NCBI RefSeq assembly: GCF_000515215.1
Contig: NZ_KI911557.1
Coordinates: 1-64,000 of the forward strand
Length of the DNA: 64,000 nt
Direction: 5' to 3'
Origin: Methylomonas sp. 11b
GTDB taxonomy: Bacteria; Pseudomonadota; Gammaproteobacteria; Methylococcales; Methylomonadaceae
The notes under the pieces were generated by a model. That model saw only the letters and a list, made by a program, of their open reading frames with translations, was not told the DNA's origin and made no database searches. The translations under genes and the position numbers were made by a program. Numbering within the stretch: position 1 is the stretch's first letter; every line of letters begins with the position of its first letter. Below, piece by piece: positions 19,621 to 28,430 of the stretch.

Positions 19621-20734
19621 CCGCCAGCAGCAGCAAACCCAGGCCGATTAGCGCGGCAATTGGTGTTACATGTTCGGCAGCAGCCAGGGTATAGCCGCCG
19701 ACCGACAATAACATTGCCACATTCTGGAAAAAATTCTGCATCGCTACCGCGCCGCCGCTGCCTATGCTTTGTTGACCAAGGTCCTGAAGTGCCGCATTGA
19801 TCGGTACGATAAACATGCCGCCGGCCATACCCATTAAAAACAACACAAAACGCGCCGGCCAAACCGCCTCGGTAAAACTCAGGGCGATGATAAAGATGCT
19901 CATCAAATAGGCCGGGATTCGAGCGCGACGTAAATGTTCCAGCGGAATCAAGCGCGGGACCAGGACCGAACCGGCGATGATGCCGATAGCCAAAAATAGC
20001 GTCAGATTGGCTATGTCGCTGGCATTATGCGTCATCAACACCAACGGCGCCCAGGCGATGATGATGACCCGCACGCTGGCAGCAGCCGCCCAGAATAAGG
20101 ACGCGCCAAGCACTGCGAACCGTGAGCGCGGCATCGCCAGAAAAGTTTTAACTTCCAAGTAGAACAGCCTGACTTTCGAGCCGGATGGTGGCGTTTTACG
20201 CAAACCAATCGGCAAGAATAGGGTGGTTGCAGCGGAAATCAAAAACAAGACTATTGTGGCAATCAAGGCCCAAGTGGTGGAATGATCGGCCAGTTTGGCC
20301 CCGACCACCATGCCAGTTAATATAGCCAGAATTGTCGAACCTTCTATCCAGCTATTGGCTTTGACCAGGCCGTCGTGGCCTGCTAGTTCCGGCAAAATGC
20401 CATACTTGGCCGGACTGTATAAGGCAGCGCCGACACCGACCAGACAATAAGCCAATAGAGGCTCGACGTGAAATAACAACAAGCCGGCACCGCAAGCCTT
20501 GATCAGATTGGCGACAATCAACACCCTCGATTTAGCATGGTTGTCGGCAAATCCGCCCACCCAGGGAGCCAAGACCACGAATGCCACCAGAAATACGCTT
20601 TGCAATGCCGGCACGTACCAGCTAACCGGATGCGCGTCCTGCATCACCATGGCGATGACAGTAAATAAAATGGCGTTGTCGGCAAATGCAGACAGGAATT
20701 GCGCGACTAGAAGGGGATAGATGTGTTTGCTCAT
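19559..20734 (-). CDS. lplT: Lysophospholipid transporter
   Basis: A 391-residue major facilitator protein with about twelve spans. LplT hallmarks: MSKHIYPLLVAQFLSAFADN, PWVGGFADNHAKSRVLIVAN, LYSPAKYGILPEL and GMAGGMFIVPINAALQ. LplT flips lysophospholipids from the outer to the inner leaflet of the inner membrane so that Aas can re-acylate them. It is 47 bp downstream of aas on the same strand, so the two form an operon in the order aas-lplT. The C-terminal 62 bp overlap the tetR gene on the opposite strand. Confidence 0.95.
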   Translation of the reverse strand: MSKHIYPLLVAQFLSAFADNAILFTVIAMVMQDAHPVSWYVPALQSVFLVAFVVLAPWVGGFADNHAKSRVLIVANLIKACGAGLLLFHVEPLLAYCLVGVGAALYSPAKYGILPELAGHDGLVKANSWIEGSTILAILTGMVVGAKLADHSTTWALIATIVLFLISAATTLFLPIGLRKTPPSGSKVRLFYLEVKTFLAMPRSRFAVLGASLFWAAAASVRVIIIAWAPLVLMTHNASDIANLTLFLAIGIIAGSVLVPRLIPLEHLRRARIPAYLMSIFIIALSFTEAVWPARFVLFLMGMAGGMFIVPINAALQDLGQQSIGSGGAVAMQNFFQNVAMLLSVGGYTLAAAEHVTPIAALIGLGLLLLAATFLVVWHLPEVEQAPSNLE

Positions 20735-20781
20735 GGCGTTAAAGGGTAGTTAAGTTAGGCAAGACAGAGGTGGGGCCACGC

Positions 20782-22947
20782 TCAAGCGGGCTCGACGTTG
20801 CCTTCCAGCAATCGCGCAGCTAACGCGGTAGCTCCTGGATAATCGGTTTTTCCGGTTGCCAATACCGGCAACTTATCCAGCACAAACACTTTCTTGGGCA
20901 GATTGATGGTAGCCACACCGGTCGAGGCTTCGGCCAACTGTTTGGCGTTGGCGTCGCGGCGAGTAGTCAACAATACCAGTTGTTCGCCTTTTTTCGGATC
21001 GGGCAGACTTACGACTACGTGTTGCGCATCCGGCCAGGCGTTGATGGCCAACTGCTCGACGGCGGTCAGCGAGACCATTTCCCCGCCGATTTTTGCAAAA
21101 CGTTTGCTGCGGCCGCGAATATGAATAAAGCCCTCGTCGTCGACATGCACTATATCGCCGGTATCGTACCAGCCTTCGCCATAAGCGGCCGAGCAGGGCG
21201 GTACCAATACGCCGGGATTATCCGGCAGTAAATAGCCTTTCATAATGTTCGGGCCGGCGACGTGTAATTTACCGGCATTTTCGATACCTGGCACTGGTTC
21301 CAGCTTGTGTAGCATATCTGGCATGAAACGGCCCACGCTGCCGGCTTTATAATCCATTGGCGTATTCACCGAAGTTACCGGCGAGGTTTCGGTAGCGCCG
21401 TAGCCTTCCAGAATACGGATGCCGAATTTGTCTAGCCAAGTGGTACGGGTGGTTTCCTGTAATTTTTCCGCACCGGCTACCACGTAACGCAGGGAGAAAA
21501 AATCATAAGGATGGGCTTTTTTGGCATACGCGGCCAGAAAGGTGTTGGTGCCGAACATGATGGTCGCACCCACTTCATACGCCATTTCCGGTATTACCGC
21601 GTAATGCAGGGGTGAAGGGTAGAAGAAGCTGGTCATGCCGTTCAGCACCGCCATCATGGTGCCAACGCTGAAGCCGAAAGAATGAAACATCGGCAAAAAG
21701 TTTAGTACCACGTCGCCCGGACCGAAATCGATGCGTGACCTGATTTGTTTGTGATTGGCTAATATATTGGCGTGCGACAATACCACGCCTTTGGGTAAGC
21801 CTTCCGAGCCGGATGTAAACAGCACGACCGCCGCATCGTCAGCATCATAGTCATGACTTTTGTACCAAATTCCGGCGGATTTAGCCTTTAGCCATCCGAG
21901 TAACTTGTCGGCACCGGTTAACGATGCCGCCAGATCTTCCAGATAGACCAGTTTGACATGTTGTGCCAATGTGGCTGTGTCATCCTCAAGATGCGCCAGT
22001 TCGATGAACTTGCGCGAAGTCAGCACGGTGTTGACTTGCCCGGTACGGCAGGCCGCTGCCATGCCATTTGCACCGATTGAATAATTCAACATGGCCGGTA
22101 CTCGTCTATAAATCTGCAAACCCAGAACCACGTTCAGCGTCTTGCAGCTATTCGGCAATAGCACGCCAACATTTTCACCAGTTTGGGTAATTGCGCTAAT
22201 CAGTTTACCAACGATTAGGCTACGGGTTATCAATGCGTCGTAGCTTAAAGGTTTGCGCTCCAGATCCTCGGCAACGGTGTAGCTACCACCATATAATGTG
22301 CGAGCTTCCAGCAATGCCGAAAAAATGGTTTGTTGGTAATGGCTGGTGGCAAACATCATTTCGGTCATGATGTCGGCCAGGATGTGACCGCTATGTTTGC
22401 GGCGGGCTTTACCGGTCACGTCGCCGTGCGTTTCTATCAGCGTGGGCGGCTGTATATGAATGGCGATGCGTGGAAGCCAGTGTTTGCGCAAGATTCCGCC
22501 CATTCTGGAAAAGCGGCTAAATTCGGCACCTTCAATTCGAACAGGCAGTATCGTCGCCCCCGACTTGTCGGCAACCATGCCGGTGCCATCATAGATTTTC
22601 ATTAAGGAACCGGTGACCGTGATGCGGCCTTCCGGAAAAATCACGGTTTTTGTGTCGCTTTGTAAATGATGAATCAACGCTTTTAATGACAGGGGATGCG
22701 TCGGGTCCATCGGAAACACTTTTGATAAACGCAAGAATGGTTTCAGCCACCAGCGTTCCGAGATTTGGGTGTTGATCGCAAAGGTGATGTCGTCCGGCAA
22801 AAACACGCCCAACAACAATGGATCGAGAAACGAGGTGTGATTGGCGACGATCAAGACGCGGTTGCCGGCTTTGGCATAATTATCAAGCCCGTGGACTTTC
22901 ACTCGATAGACTAGCGTCAACAGCCAGCGTAAAACAACTTTTAACAT
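20782..22947 (-). CDS. aas: Bifunctional acyl-ACP:lysophospholipid acyltransferase / acyl-ACP synthetase
   Basis: A 721-residue fusion of two enzymes. Residues 1-190 are a PlsC-type acyltransferase with VANHTSFLDPLLL (H-x4-D) and FPEGRITVTGS. Residues about 220-715 are an AMP-forming acyl-ACP synthetase with the ATP-binding motif LFTSGSEGLPKGV, GYGATETSPV and YDTGDIVHVDDEGF. It re-acylates 2-lysophospholipids delivered by LplT at the inner membrane. Length matches known Aas proteins. Confidence 0.96.
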   Translation of the reverse strand: MLKVVLRWLLTLVYRVKVHGLDNYAKAGNRVLIVANHTSFLDPLLLGVFLPDDITFAINTQISERWWLKPFLRLSKVFPMDPTHPLSLKALIHHLQSDTKTVIFPEGRITVTGSLMKIYDGTGMVADKSGATILPVRIEGAEFSRFSRMGGILRKHWLPRIAIHIQPPTLIETHGDVTGKARRKHSGHILADIMTEMMFATSHYQQTIFSALLEARTLYGGSYTVAEDLERKPLSYDALITRSLIVGKLISAITQTGENVGVLLPNSCKTLNVVLGLQIYRRVPAMLNYSIGANGMAAACRTGQVNTVLTSRKFIELAHLEDDTATLAQHVKLVYLEDLAASLTGADKLLGWLKAKSAGIWYKSHDYDADDAAVVLFTSGSEGLPKGVVLSHANILANHKQIRSRIDFGPGDVVLNFLPMFHSFGFSVGTMMAVLNGMTSFFYPSPLHYAVIPEMAYEVGATIMFGTNTFLAAYAKKAHPYDFFSLRYVVAGAEKLQETTRTTWLDKFGIRILEGYGATETSPVTSVNTPMDYKAGSVGRFMPDMLHKLEPVPGIENAGKLHVAGPNIMKGYLLPDNPGVLVPPCSAAYGEGWYDTGDIVHVDDEGFIHIRGRSKRFAKIGGEMVSLTAVEQLAINAWPDAQHVVVSLPDPKKGEQLVLLTTRRDANAKQLAEASTGVATINLPKKVFVLDKLPVLATGKTDYPGATALAARLLEGNVEPA

Positions 22948-23060
22948 AGTATTCCTCCCGTAAGCGCATATTAGCAGACAGATTGCGATTTGCCGGGAGG
23001 CACTATAAACATAAATTAAACTGTGTTCAATTCAAATTTTTCATTCCTAAAACACAAATA

Positions 23061-23090
23061 AAAAAAGCCAACTCTCCCGAGATGGCTTTT
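23061..23090 (-). terminator. Intrinsic terminator after the cohesin gene
   Basis: On the minus strand an imperfect stem AAAAGCCA..CTC/GAG..TGGCTTTT with a small loop is followed by an unbroken T-run. It lies 60 bp past the stop of the cohesin-domain gene. Confidence 0.8.
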
Positions 23091-23149
23091 GTGGGTTTAT
23101 AACGCAATCGGAAACTATCGATAAAAGACTGCGCAGCCTTCCTTAGCCC

Positions 23150-23779
23150 CTATGCCGCAATTTTTCTTGTGCCTTTGCGAGCGCCAAATACCGCTAACAA
23201 ACCCGGAACAAACAAAAATATCGAGGCTGGCAAGGGCACTGCTGCCGGTACGGCAGTGATCTTAACGTTCCCGCCTTGCGCTGTCCCGCCGATTGATGTG
23301 CCGTCGAAAGTATAAATTTCTGATGAAGCGCTGAAATTGATTAAGTAAGCAGTATTAATCGCGCTAACTGTAAGTGCTTTGAACGTTATGGTGCCCAATA
23401 AAGTTGGCCCGGTTATATTCAAGCCTGTGTTTGCAGAACTTGTGGGGGATAAATCTTCAGCAAAGTGAATGGAACCCGAACCACCTATGCCAGGTGTAAT
23501 GGTGTTAATAAATACTGCCGAATCGTCGGTGCCAAAAATACTGGTGCTAGTTAGGGACTGCGCCGACAGATTGTTACTGTTGTATGTCAAGGTCAGATCG
23601 AAAGCACCAAAATCAGCTAAACCATCGACATAGATATTGGCATCAAAAAATGAGCCTACAGTAGTGGTATAGATATTCGAATTATTTGGAAATTTGAGAC
23701 TTAAAGTGGTCGCTTCCGCAGTATGGAAAAAACCAGCGGCAGCTAATGCCAGCAATCTAATAAATAAATTTTTGTTCAT
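23150..23779 (-). CDS. Secreted cohesin-domain protein with PEP-CTERM-like anchor
   Basis: A 209-residue exported protein. Residues 1-23 are a signal peptide (LLALAAAGFFHTAEA). Residues about 27-175 read as a cohesin-type beta-sandwich (TVGSFFDANIYVDGLADFGAFDLTLTY, LLGTITFKAL). The C-terminus has the tripartite sorting signal VPLPAS, hydrophobic segment, then basic tail (ARKGTRKIAA), a variant of PEP-CTERM that exosortase/archaeosortase systems recognise. The protein would thus be processed and displayed at the surface. It lies downstream of a dockerin-domain gene, its expected binding partner. A strong hairpin separates the two genes. Confidence 0.82.
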   Translation of the reverse strand: MNKNLFIRLLALAAAGFFHTAEATTLSLKFPNNSNIYTTTVGSFFDANIYVDGLADFGAFDLTLTYNSNNLSAQSLTSTSIFGTDDSAVFINTITPGIGGSGSIHFAEDLSPTSSANTGLNITGPTLLGTITFKALTVSAINTAYLINFSASSEIYTFDGTSIGGTAQGGNVKITAVPAAVPLPASIFLFVPGLLAVFGARKGTRKIAA

Positions 23780-23803
23780 AACGATTCCGTAGATTTGTGG
23801 TCT

Positions 23804-23823
23804 GTCGGGGCCTGCACCCCGAC
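23804..23823 (-). promoter_or_regulatory. GC-rich hairpin between dockerin and cohesin genes
   Basis: A perfect 7-bp stem GTCGGGG/CCCCGAC with a six-base loop lies in the 71-bp gap. No T-run follows on the minus strand, so it is more likely an mRNA-stabilising or attenuating element than a full terminator. It could give the two products different levels within one operon. Confidence 0.55.
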
Positions 23824-23850
23824 ATCATGCTTAAAAAATTGAAACAGCAC

Positions 23851-25338
23851 TTATGGTGTTGGAGTAACCAAAGCACATTTTGGTAAAGTGCAAAGCGTCG
23901 CTGCTTTTCTGTGGTCGGCGAGATTGACTCTTAAATCGCCATTCACATCGGATGGGTCACCTGCGCTAACTACTTGGCCGTATTTAGCTTTGATGGTATT
24001 CAAATCATTCAAATCAATGTCGTTATCGCGATCTGTATCGCCAGGGCCGGTTACCTTTACGGTATAGGCTTTAGAAGCCGCGGTGCCATCGGTATCACTT
24101 GCGGATACGGTAAAATTAAACACACCCACTTTTGACGGCACACCGGATAACAAGCCGGTGTCCGAATCGATTGCCAACCCGTTAGGTAACGCACCTGTAG
24201 TAACGTTTACAACGTAGGGTGTATTACCGCCGTTAGCGACAGGCCGTTGTGGAAGTAGCTCATTGACACTGCCGTTTTGCAACGCATCGACCATGCTGAA
24301 CGGTGTGGCAGCCAAAAACTCTGTCATTTGCGCGCCCAGATATTCACCGACGACGGCTACCGTGCTGCAATCAAAACTTTGAGTTTCGCCAAAAGCGTTT
24401 GTTACGTCCACGACGTCTAAGCCGGAAATGCCGTCCGCACCGACTGCGTCACACATGGCTTCGCCTTTTTCACCGTCTATCGAGGCAGCGGGACCCGCAT
24501 AGGCATAAAACTCATAGCGGCGGGTAATGACTTTGTCACCATTTTCGCCCATATCCTCGGCTTTGCCGGTTAACTCAGTCTTCTTGCTGCTGGCGCCGTT
24601 TCGTGTTTGTAATAAATGCCATTCCGACTCAACTTCGTCAGGTTCGCCGTTGGTCCAGTCAGGGAGGTTGTCGCCATCATGGTCATCGCTGATCAGATCG
24701 CCCAAGGCCAAAGGCCGGGTTTTATGTGTTTTGGTTTTGATGACCTTAACCCAGCTAGGTTCGCCAAATTCTTTAACCACGGGTTGCGGAACGACGGGGG
24801 CGGGAATAGTCGCAACGACTTGCGCGGGAATGCCAACAACTGGCGGGGTAAAATCAAAAACGGGCGTGCTGATAAGTAGCGATGGACCGACAACGACTTT
24901 GCCGCTGGCGTCTTTGACTAGCCAGTTGTATTTAACAGCACTGTAGGGATTGGCGTTTCCATACGCAAAATGCACACCAAAATGCTCGCAACCAACGTTT
25001 TGAGCCAAGTTATAGCAAGACGGGGCGCTATTAGGCGGTAAAAAATTAGTGAAGCCAGTTTGAAAGCCGCTGGCTACCGGTTGTTCATAACGAACAAACG
25101 TTTTTGGATGCGCCGGGTCGGTAAGGTCTTCACGAATTTTTCCGTAACCATAGTGATTACCTGGGTAAGTGCTGATGACGTCTTTGCTGTGACAATCGTC
25201 TAATTCTATTTCGATACCGTATACGATTTCGCCAGTGCGGTTCATCGCATCAAAATTGCCTAAAGAGCCCCTGATGTTGCTCGCCTCGGCGGCAGAGCCA
25301 AGCGCTAGCAATGGCAATAAGAGAGTCATCTTTTTCAT
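23851..25338 (-). CDS. Large secreted protein with Ig-like and dockerin domains
   Basis: A 495-residue exported protein with a signal peptide (residues 1-19, LLLPLLALGSAAEAS). Residues about 20-165 form an unrecognised domain with several cysteines (DDCHSKD, APSCYNLAQNVGCEH). A proline-rich linker follows, then an acidic segment (DDHDGDNLPDW). Residues about 365-430 resemble a putative-Ig (He_PIG) domain (GALPNGLAIDSDTGLLSGVP). The C-terminus is a type I dockerin with two calcium-binding loops, DTDRDNDIDLND and DVNGDLRVNLAD, each with all five ligand positions. The dockerin should bind the cohesin protein encoded next to it. Confidence 0.83.
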   Translation of the reverse strand: MKKMTLLLPLLALGSAAEASNIRGSLGNFDAMNRTGEIVYGIEIELDDCHSKDVISTYPGNHYGYGKIREDLTDPAHPKTFVRYEQPVASGFQTGFTNFLPPNSAPSCYNLAQNVGCEHFGVHFAYGNANPYSAVKYNWLVKDASGKVVVGPSLLISTPVFDFTPPVVGIPAQVVATIPAPVVPQPVVKEFGEPSWVKVIKTKTHKTRPLALGDLISDDHDGDNLPDWTNGEPDEVESEWHLLQTRNGASSKKTELTGKAEDMGENGDKVITRRYEFYAYAGPAASIDGEKGEAMCDAVGADGISGLDVVDVTNAFGETQSFDCSTVAVVGEYLGAQMTEFLAATPFSMVDALQNGSVNELLPQRPVANGGNTPYVVNVTTGALPNGLAIDSDTGLLSGVPSKVGVFNFTVSASDTDGTAASKAYTVKVTGPGDTDRDNDIDLNDLNTIKAKYGQVVSAGDPSDVNGDLRVNLADHRKAATLCTLPKCALVTPTP

Positions 25339-25350
25339 AGTGTGTTCCCT

Positions 25351-25412
25351 GTTGATTAGTGGTGTGTAAACTGACCTAAACTAGCAATGAAACTGGCGGC
25401 GTACTAATCAAC
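25351..25412. promoter_or_regulatory. Spaced 9-bp inverted repeat upstream of the dockerin gene
   Basis: GTTGATTAG at 25351-25359 is the exact reverse complement of CTAATCAAC at 25404-25412. The pair lies 13-74 bp upstream of the dockerin start, in the presumed 5' leader. It could be a regulator site pair or a long-range stem. The rest of the gap 25339-25627 holds no gene. Confidence 0.4.
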
Positions 25413-25474
25413 TAAATCAAAGCAAATTCCCGGTTTTAATAAGCCCAAATAATGCCGTATGGGGATCTAAAAAA

Positions 25475-25494
25475 TCGGGAGTTAAAATAGTTTT
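25475..25494. promoter_or_regulatory. Shared motif TCGGGAGTTAAAATAGTTTT (copy 1)
   Basis: This 20-bp sequence recurs at 26328-26346 with a single-base deletion and otherwise complete identity. Copy 1 lies about 137 bp upstream of the dockerin gene; copy 2 lies in the divergent gap between the cytochrome b gene and the response regulator gene. It is a candidate binding site of that response regulator. Confidence 0.5.
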
Positions 25495-25627
25495 GCCGCG
25501 AGGCATGTAGTGAGTTGCCTAACTCGGAAAGCAGATTTCAGACTGTCAGGCAACTTAAAGTCGGGAATTTATAACAGCGGAAAATGAATTTAAAATTAAA
25601 ACTGCGTCAATTATCACGTTTCTATTG

Positions 25628-26254
25628 TCATTCCTTTGACTTTTTTCCGGTGAGCATAGCTTTTACCAGGCTCTCTCGGTGGAATCTGCTGGAGATAATG
25701 ACACCGGCTATATGCAGGGCAATCAATACCAGCATAAAGTTCGTTGCACCTTCATGAATTTCCTCCCAAAATTCTTCGTCTTGGCTTTCCATCTCTGCTT
25801 TTCCATCATCGTCGTCGTCTTCTGCATGGGCAGCACTAATCAAAGTTAGCGTTGTCGGATTGGCAGCCAGCGGGCCTCGGCCTTCTTCTATCGCATATAC
25901 TTTTAAGCCGCTGACAGTCACAACCAGCAGCGTAGAGAGCAATGCCATGACCATCCAGCCGCCCAAAGGATTGTGGCCGACATAATGTTTCGCGGAACCT
26001 GCGCGCAGTTCGCGTATATAGCGGTAAACATTCCCGGGAGAACGGACAAAATCGCTAAAGCGGGCATGGCGGCTGCCGATTATTCCCCACAGAATGCGGA
26101 AAATAATCAGACCCAAAACCGTGTAGCCGGCGTAAATATGCCAAGCGTTTTCTTCCTCGCTGGTGAAATAGGCCACAGTAAAGGCAAGGACCAACGACCA
26201 GTGAAAAATACGGATAAAAATGTCCCAGACCGCTACGGTGTTTTCGTTATTCAT
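25628..26254 (-). CDS. Cytochrome b561-like di-haem membrane protein
   Basis: A 208-residue inner-membrane cytochrome of the Ni,Fe-hydrogenase/b561 type, from the ATG at 26254 (MNNENTVAVWDIF). Four spans carry histidines expected to bind two b haems: FIRIFHWSLVLAF, AWHIYAGYTVLG, and IALHIAGVIISSRFH near the end. Between spans 3 and 4 there is a very acidic periplasmic-side insertion (EDDDDDGKAEMESQDEEFWEE), which is unusual and might bind metal. Such proteins pass electrons between the quinone pool and periplasmic partners. It is divergent from a two-component system, and similar gene pairs elsewhere are co-regulated. Confidence 0.85.
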   Translation of the reverse strand: MNNENTVAVWDIFIRIFHWSLVLAFTVAYFTSEEENAWHIYAGYTVLGLIIFRILWGIIGSRHARFSDFVRSPGNVYRYIRELRAGSAKHYVGHNPLGGWMVMALLSTLLVVTVSGLKVYAIEEGRGPLAANPTTLTLISAAHAEDDDDDGKAEMESQDEEFWEEIHEGATNFMLVLIALHIAGVIISSRFHRESLVKAMLTGKKSKE

Positions 26255-26327
26255 GTTGTTTACCTCGGTATGCTTAGTTGCGGATATAGCTAGTCTAGGA
26301 AACCGAGATAAATCCAATCTTAAAAGT

Positions 26328-26346
26328 TCGGGGTTAAAATAGTTTT
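26328..26346. promoter_or_regulatory. Shared motif TCGGGGTTAAAATAGTTTT (copy 2)
   Basis: Second copy of the motif at 25475-25494, one base shorter. It is 44 bp upstream of the response regulator start and 74 bp upstream of the divergent cytochrome b start, a position suited to control of both genes. Confidence 0.5.
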
Positions 26347-26389
26347 CTCCGAGTAACTCTTTGAAACCAACCTTTGTTATGACTCAACT

Positions 26390-27055
26390 ATGCGACTATT
26401 GCTGGTAGAAGATGATCCAGGCCTGTCCCGATCCTTAAAAGCCGACCTGGAAAGAGCCGGGTTTGCGGTCGATTTGGCCATGGATGGCGAAAGCGGCGAG
26501 TTTTTAGGCATGACTGAATCCTACGATATCGTCATCCTGGATTTAGGCTTGCCGAAAATGCCCGGACTAGAAGTACTGCGACGTTGGCGGCAGGCGGGCA
26601 ATCATGTGCCGGTCATTGTGCTGACGGCGAGGGATGCCTGGCATGAAAAAGTCGATGGCTTTAAAGTGGGCGCCGATGATTATTTAGGTAAGCCGTTTCA
26701 TATCGAGGAGTTACAGGCACGCATCCAAGCCTTGTTAAAGCGCATGCACGGGATGATGCAGCCGCAACTGTGTGGTTGCGGTGTGACCTTGGACGAAGAC
26801 AGACAAACGGTCAGTGTCGATGGCGCTGAGCATGCCGAGTTGACGGCAATCGAGTTTCGTTTGCTGCGCTATTTCATGCTGCATCCCGGCAAGCTGCTCA
26901 CCAAAAGCCATTTACTTGAGCACGTGTACGAAAGCGATGGCGACCCCGCCAGCAACGTTATCGAAGTGTATATCAATCGGTTACGGCGTAAATTAGGTAA
27001 GGATTTGATCGCTACTCGGCGTGGGCAAGGCTACATCTTTGGCGAAAAGCCATGA
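26390..27055 (+). CDS. OmpR/PhoB-family response regulator
   Basis: A 221-residue regulator. The receiver domain (1-120) has the acidic pair EDD near residue 7, phospho-acceptor Asp in VILDLGLP, and the KP motif in YLGKPF. The C-terminal winged-helix DNA-binding domain ends VYINRLRRKLG and TRRGQGYIF, as in the QseB/PhoP group. It overlaps the kinase gene by 4 bp (ATGA), so the two are a cognate pair. Confidence 0.94.
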   Translation: MRLLLVEDDPGLSRSLKADLERAGFAVDLAMDGESGEFLGMTESYDIVILDLGLPKMPGLEVLRRWRQAGNHVPVIVLTARDAWHEKVDGFKVGADDYLGKPFHIEELQARIQALLKRMHGMMQPQLCGCGVTLDEDRQTVSVDGAEHAELTAIEFRLLRYFMLHPGKLLTKSHLLEHVYESDGDPASNVIEVYINRLRRKLGKDLIATRRGQGYIFGEKP

Positions 27056-28395
27056 TCTCGTTACGCCAGCGGCTCAACCGCGGCTTGATTATTATCCTGA
27101 GTATGGTGTTTGCCGGGCATTGGTTAGCAGCAGATTGGGTGATTCGCTCCGTGGCGGAAAAACAAATGCTGACCCGCTTGCAACACGATGGCGACTCGTT
27201 GCTCGATACATTGAAACGCAATGCCGAAGGCGAACTGATCTTCGATAGCTCGCATGCAGGCACCGTTTACGGTCAGGCGTATTCCGGCCACTATTTCGTG
27301 ATCCAGATTGAGGGAAAAGCCTATTATTCAAAATCGCTGCAAGATGGGGTTTTGCCTTTCGCCACGGAGCCTGTCAATACCGCCAGGCAATTCCATTTTC
27401 CCGATGGGCCGCATCATCAACCTTTGCTGGTCTTGAGTCGAGGTTTCGAGCGGTTTGGTCATGCAATCACAATTAGTATTGCCGAGGATTTGAGCGATAT
27501 TGGTCACGATATAGATCATATCCGGCTCGCCTATCTGGTACTGACGGCCATGGTACTGCTGACTGCAATCGCCCTGCAAAGTAACGATGTGCGCAGATCG
27601 CTGAAACCGTTGCAGGCCGCGCGGGATGAATTGGCGGAAATTGCCTATGGCCGTCAGTCACAGATCCAAGCCAGAGTGCCGGCGGAAATCAAACCCTTGG
27701 TTGCGGAAGTCAATCGCTTGCTAGTGCTGGTTGAGAGGCGCTTGCATCAATCGCGCACGGCGATTGGCAATTTGGCTCACGCGTTAAAAACGCCTTTGGC
27801 GATGCTGTTTCGGCTGGCTGAAAATTCGCAACTCGATGATCATCCGGAGCTGCGCAATCAGCTGCAACAGCAAACTCAAGCGATACACGAGCGCATCGAA
27901 CGAGAATTAAAACGCGCCCGTATCTCCGGTAATCTGCAAACTGCCAGTGTGTTTAATTCGCAGCAAGAACTCACGGCCTTAGTCATGCTTTTGCAAAACG
28001 TTTATGCTGAGAAAAATCTAACGATCAAAGTAAATGCCCCCGATCAACTAATCAATTTTGATCGGGAAGACATGCTGGAACTGACCGGTAATTTGCTGGA
28101 TAACGCCTGCAAATGGGCTGATAAGCAGGTCGTAGTCACGGTTGAACATGAGGACGGCATTACCATCAGTGTCGAAGACGATGGCCCCGGTTGTTCGTTG
28201 CAGGATATGCAGCAATTAAGTAAGCGGGGATTACGGCTGGACGAAGCAGTGCAGGGACATGGGCTAGGCTTGGCGATTGTGCGTGACATCGCCGTATTTT
28301 ATGGCGGTACGCTGGAGATCATGCGTTCCAAGCAGCTAGGTGGTTTGCATGTGAGTGTGCAATTCCCAAGGTGGATAGCTGCAGCATCGGTATAA
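27052..28395 (+). CDS. Sensor histidine kinase (PhoQ/QseC-like)
   Basis: A 447-residue membrane kinase. Two spans (residues about 10-30 and 160-180) enclose a periplasmic sensing region. The dimerisation box is GNLAHALKTPLAM with the phosphorylated His, followed by NLLDNACKWA (N box), DDGPGC (G1) and GHGLGLAIV (G2). It should phosphorylate the regulator encoded just upstream. The signal is unknown; the neighbouring cytochrome and dockerin proteins suggest a redox, metal or envelope cue. Confidence 0.93.
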   Translation: MISLRQRLNRGLIIILSMVFAGHWLAADWVIRSVAEKQMLTRLQHDGDSLLDTLKRNAEGELIFDSSHAGTVYGQAYSGHYFVIQIEGKAYYSKSLQDGVLPFATEPVNTARQFHFPDGPHHQPLLVLSRGFERFGHAITISIAEDLSDIGHDIDHIRLAYLVLTAMVLLTAIALQSNDVRRSLKPLQAARDELAEIAYGRQSQIQARVPAEIKPLVAEVNRLLVLVERRLHQSRTAIGNLAHALKTPLAMLFRLAENSQLDDHPELRNQLQQQTQAIHERIERELKRARISGNLQTASVFNSQQELTALVMLLQNVYAEKNLTIKVNAPDQLINFDREDMLELTGNLLDNACKWADKQVVVTVEHEDGITISVEDDGPGCSLQDMQQLSKRGLRLDEAVQGHGLGLAIVRDIAVFYGGTLEIMRSKQLGGLHVSVQFPRWIAAASV

Positions 28396-28430
28396 TTCCC
28401 GCTTCTTTTGCATTTACCGTTTGATTGCTT

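Noticed and set aside
24527..24946. Open frame of 139 codons opposite the dockerin gene
   Set aside because: Shadow of the linker region, which has a biased proline/valine composition.
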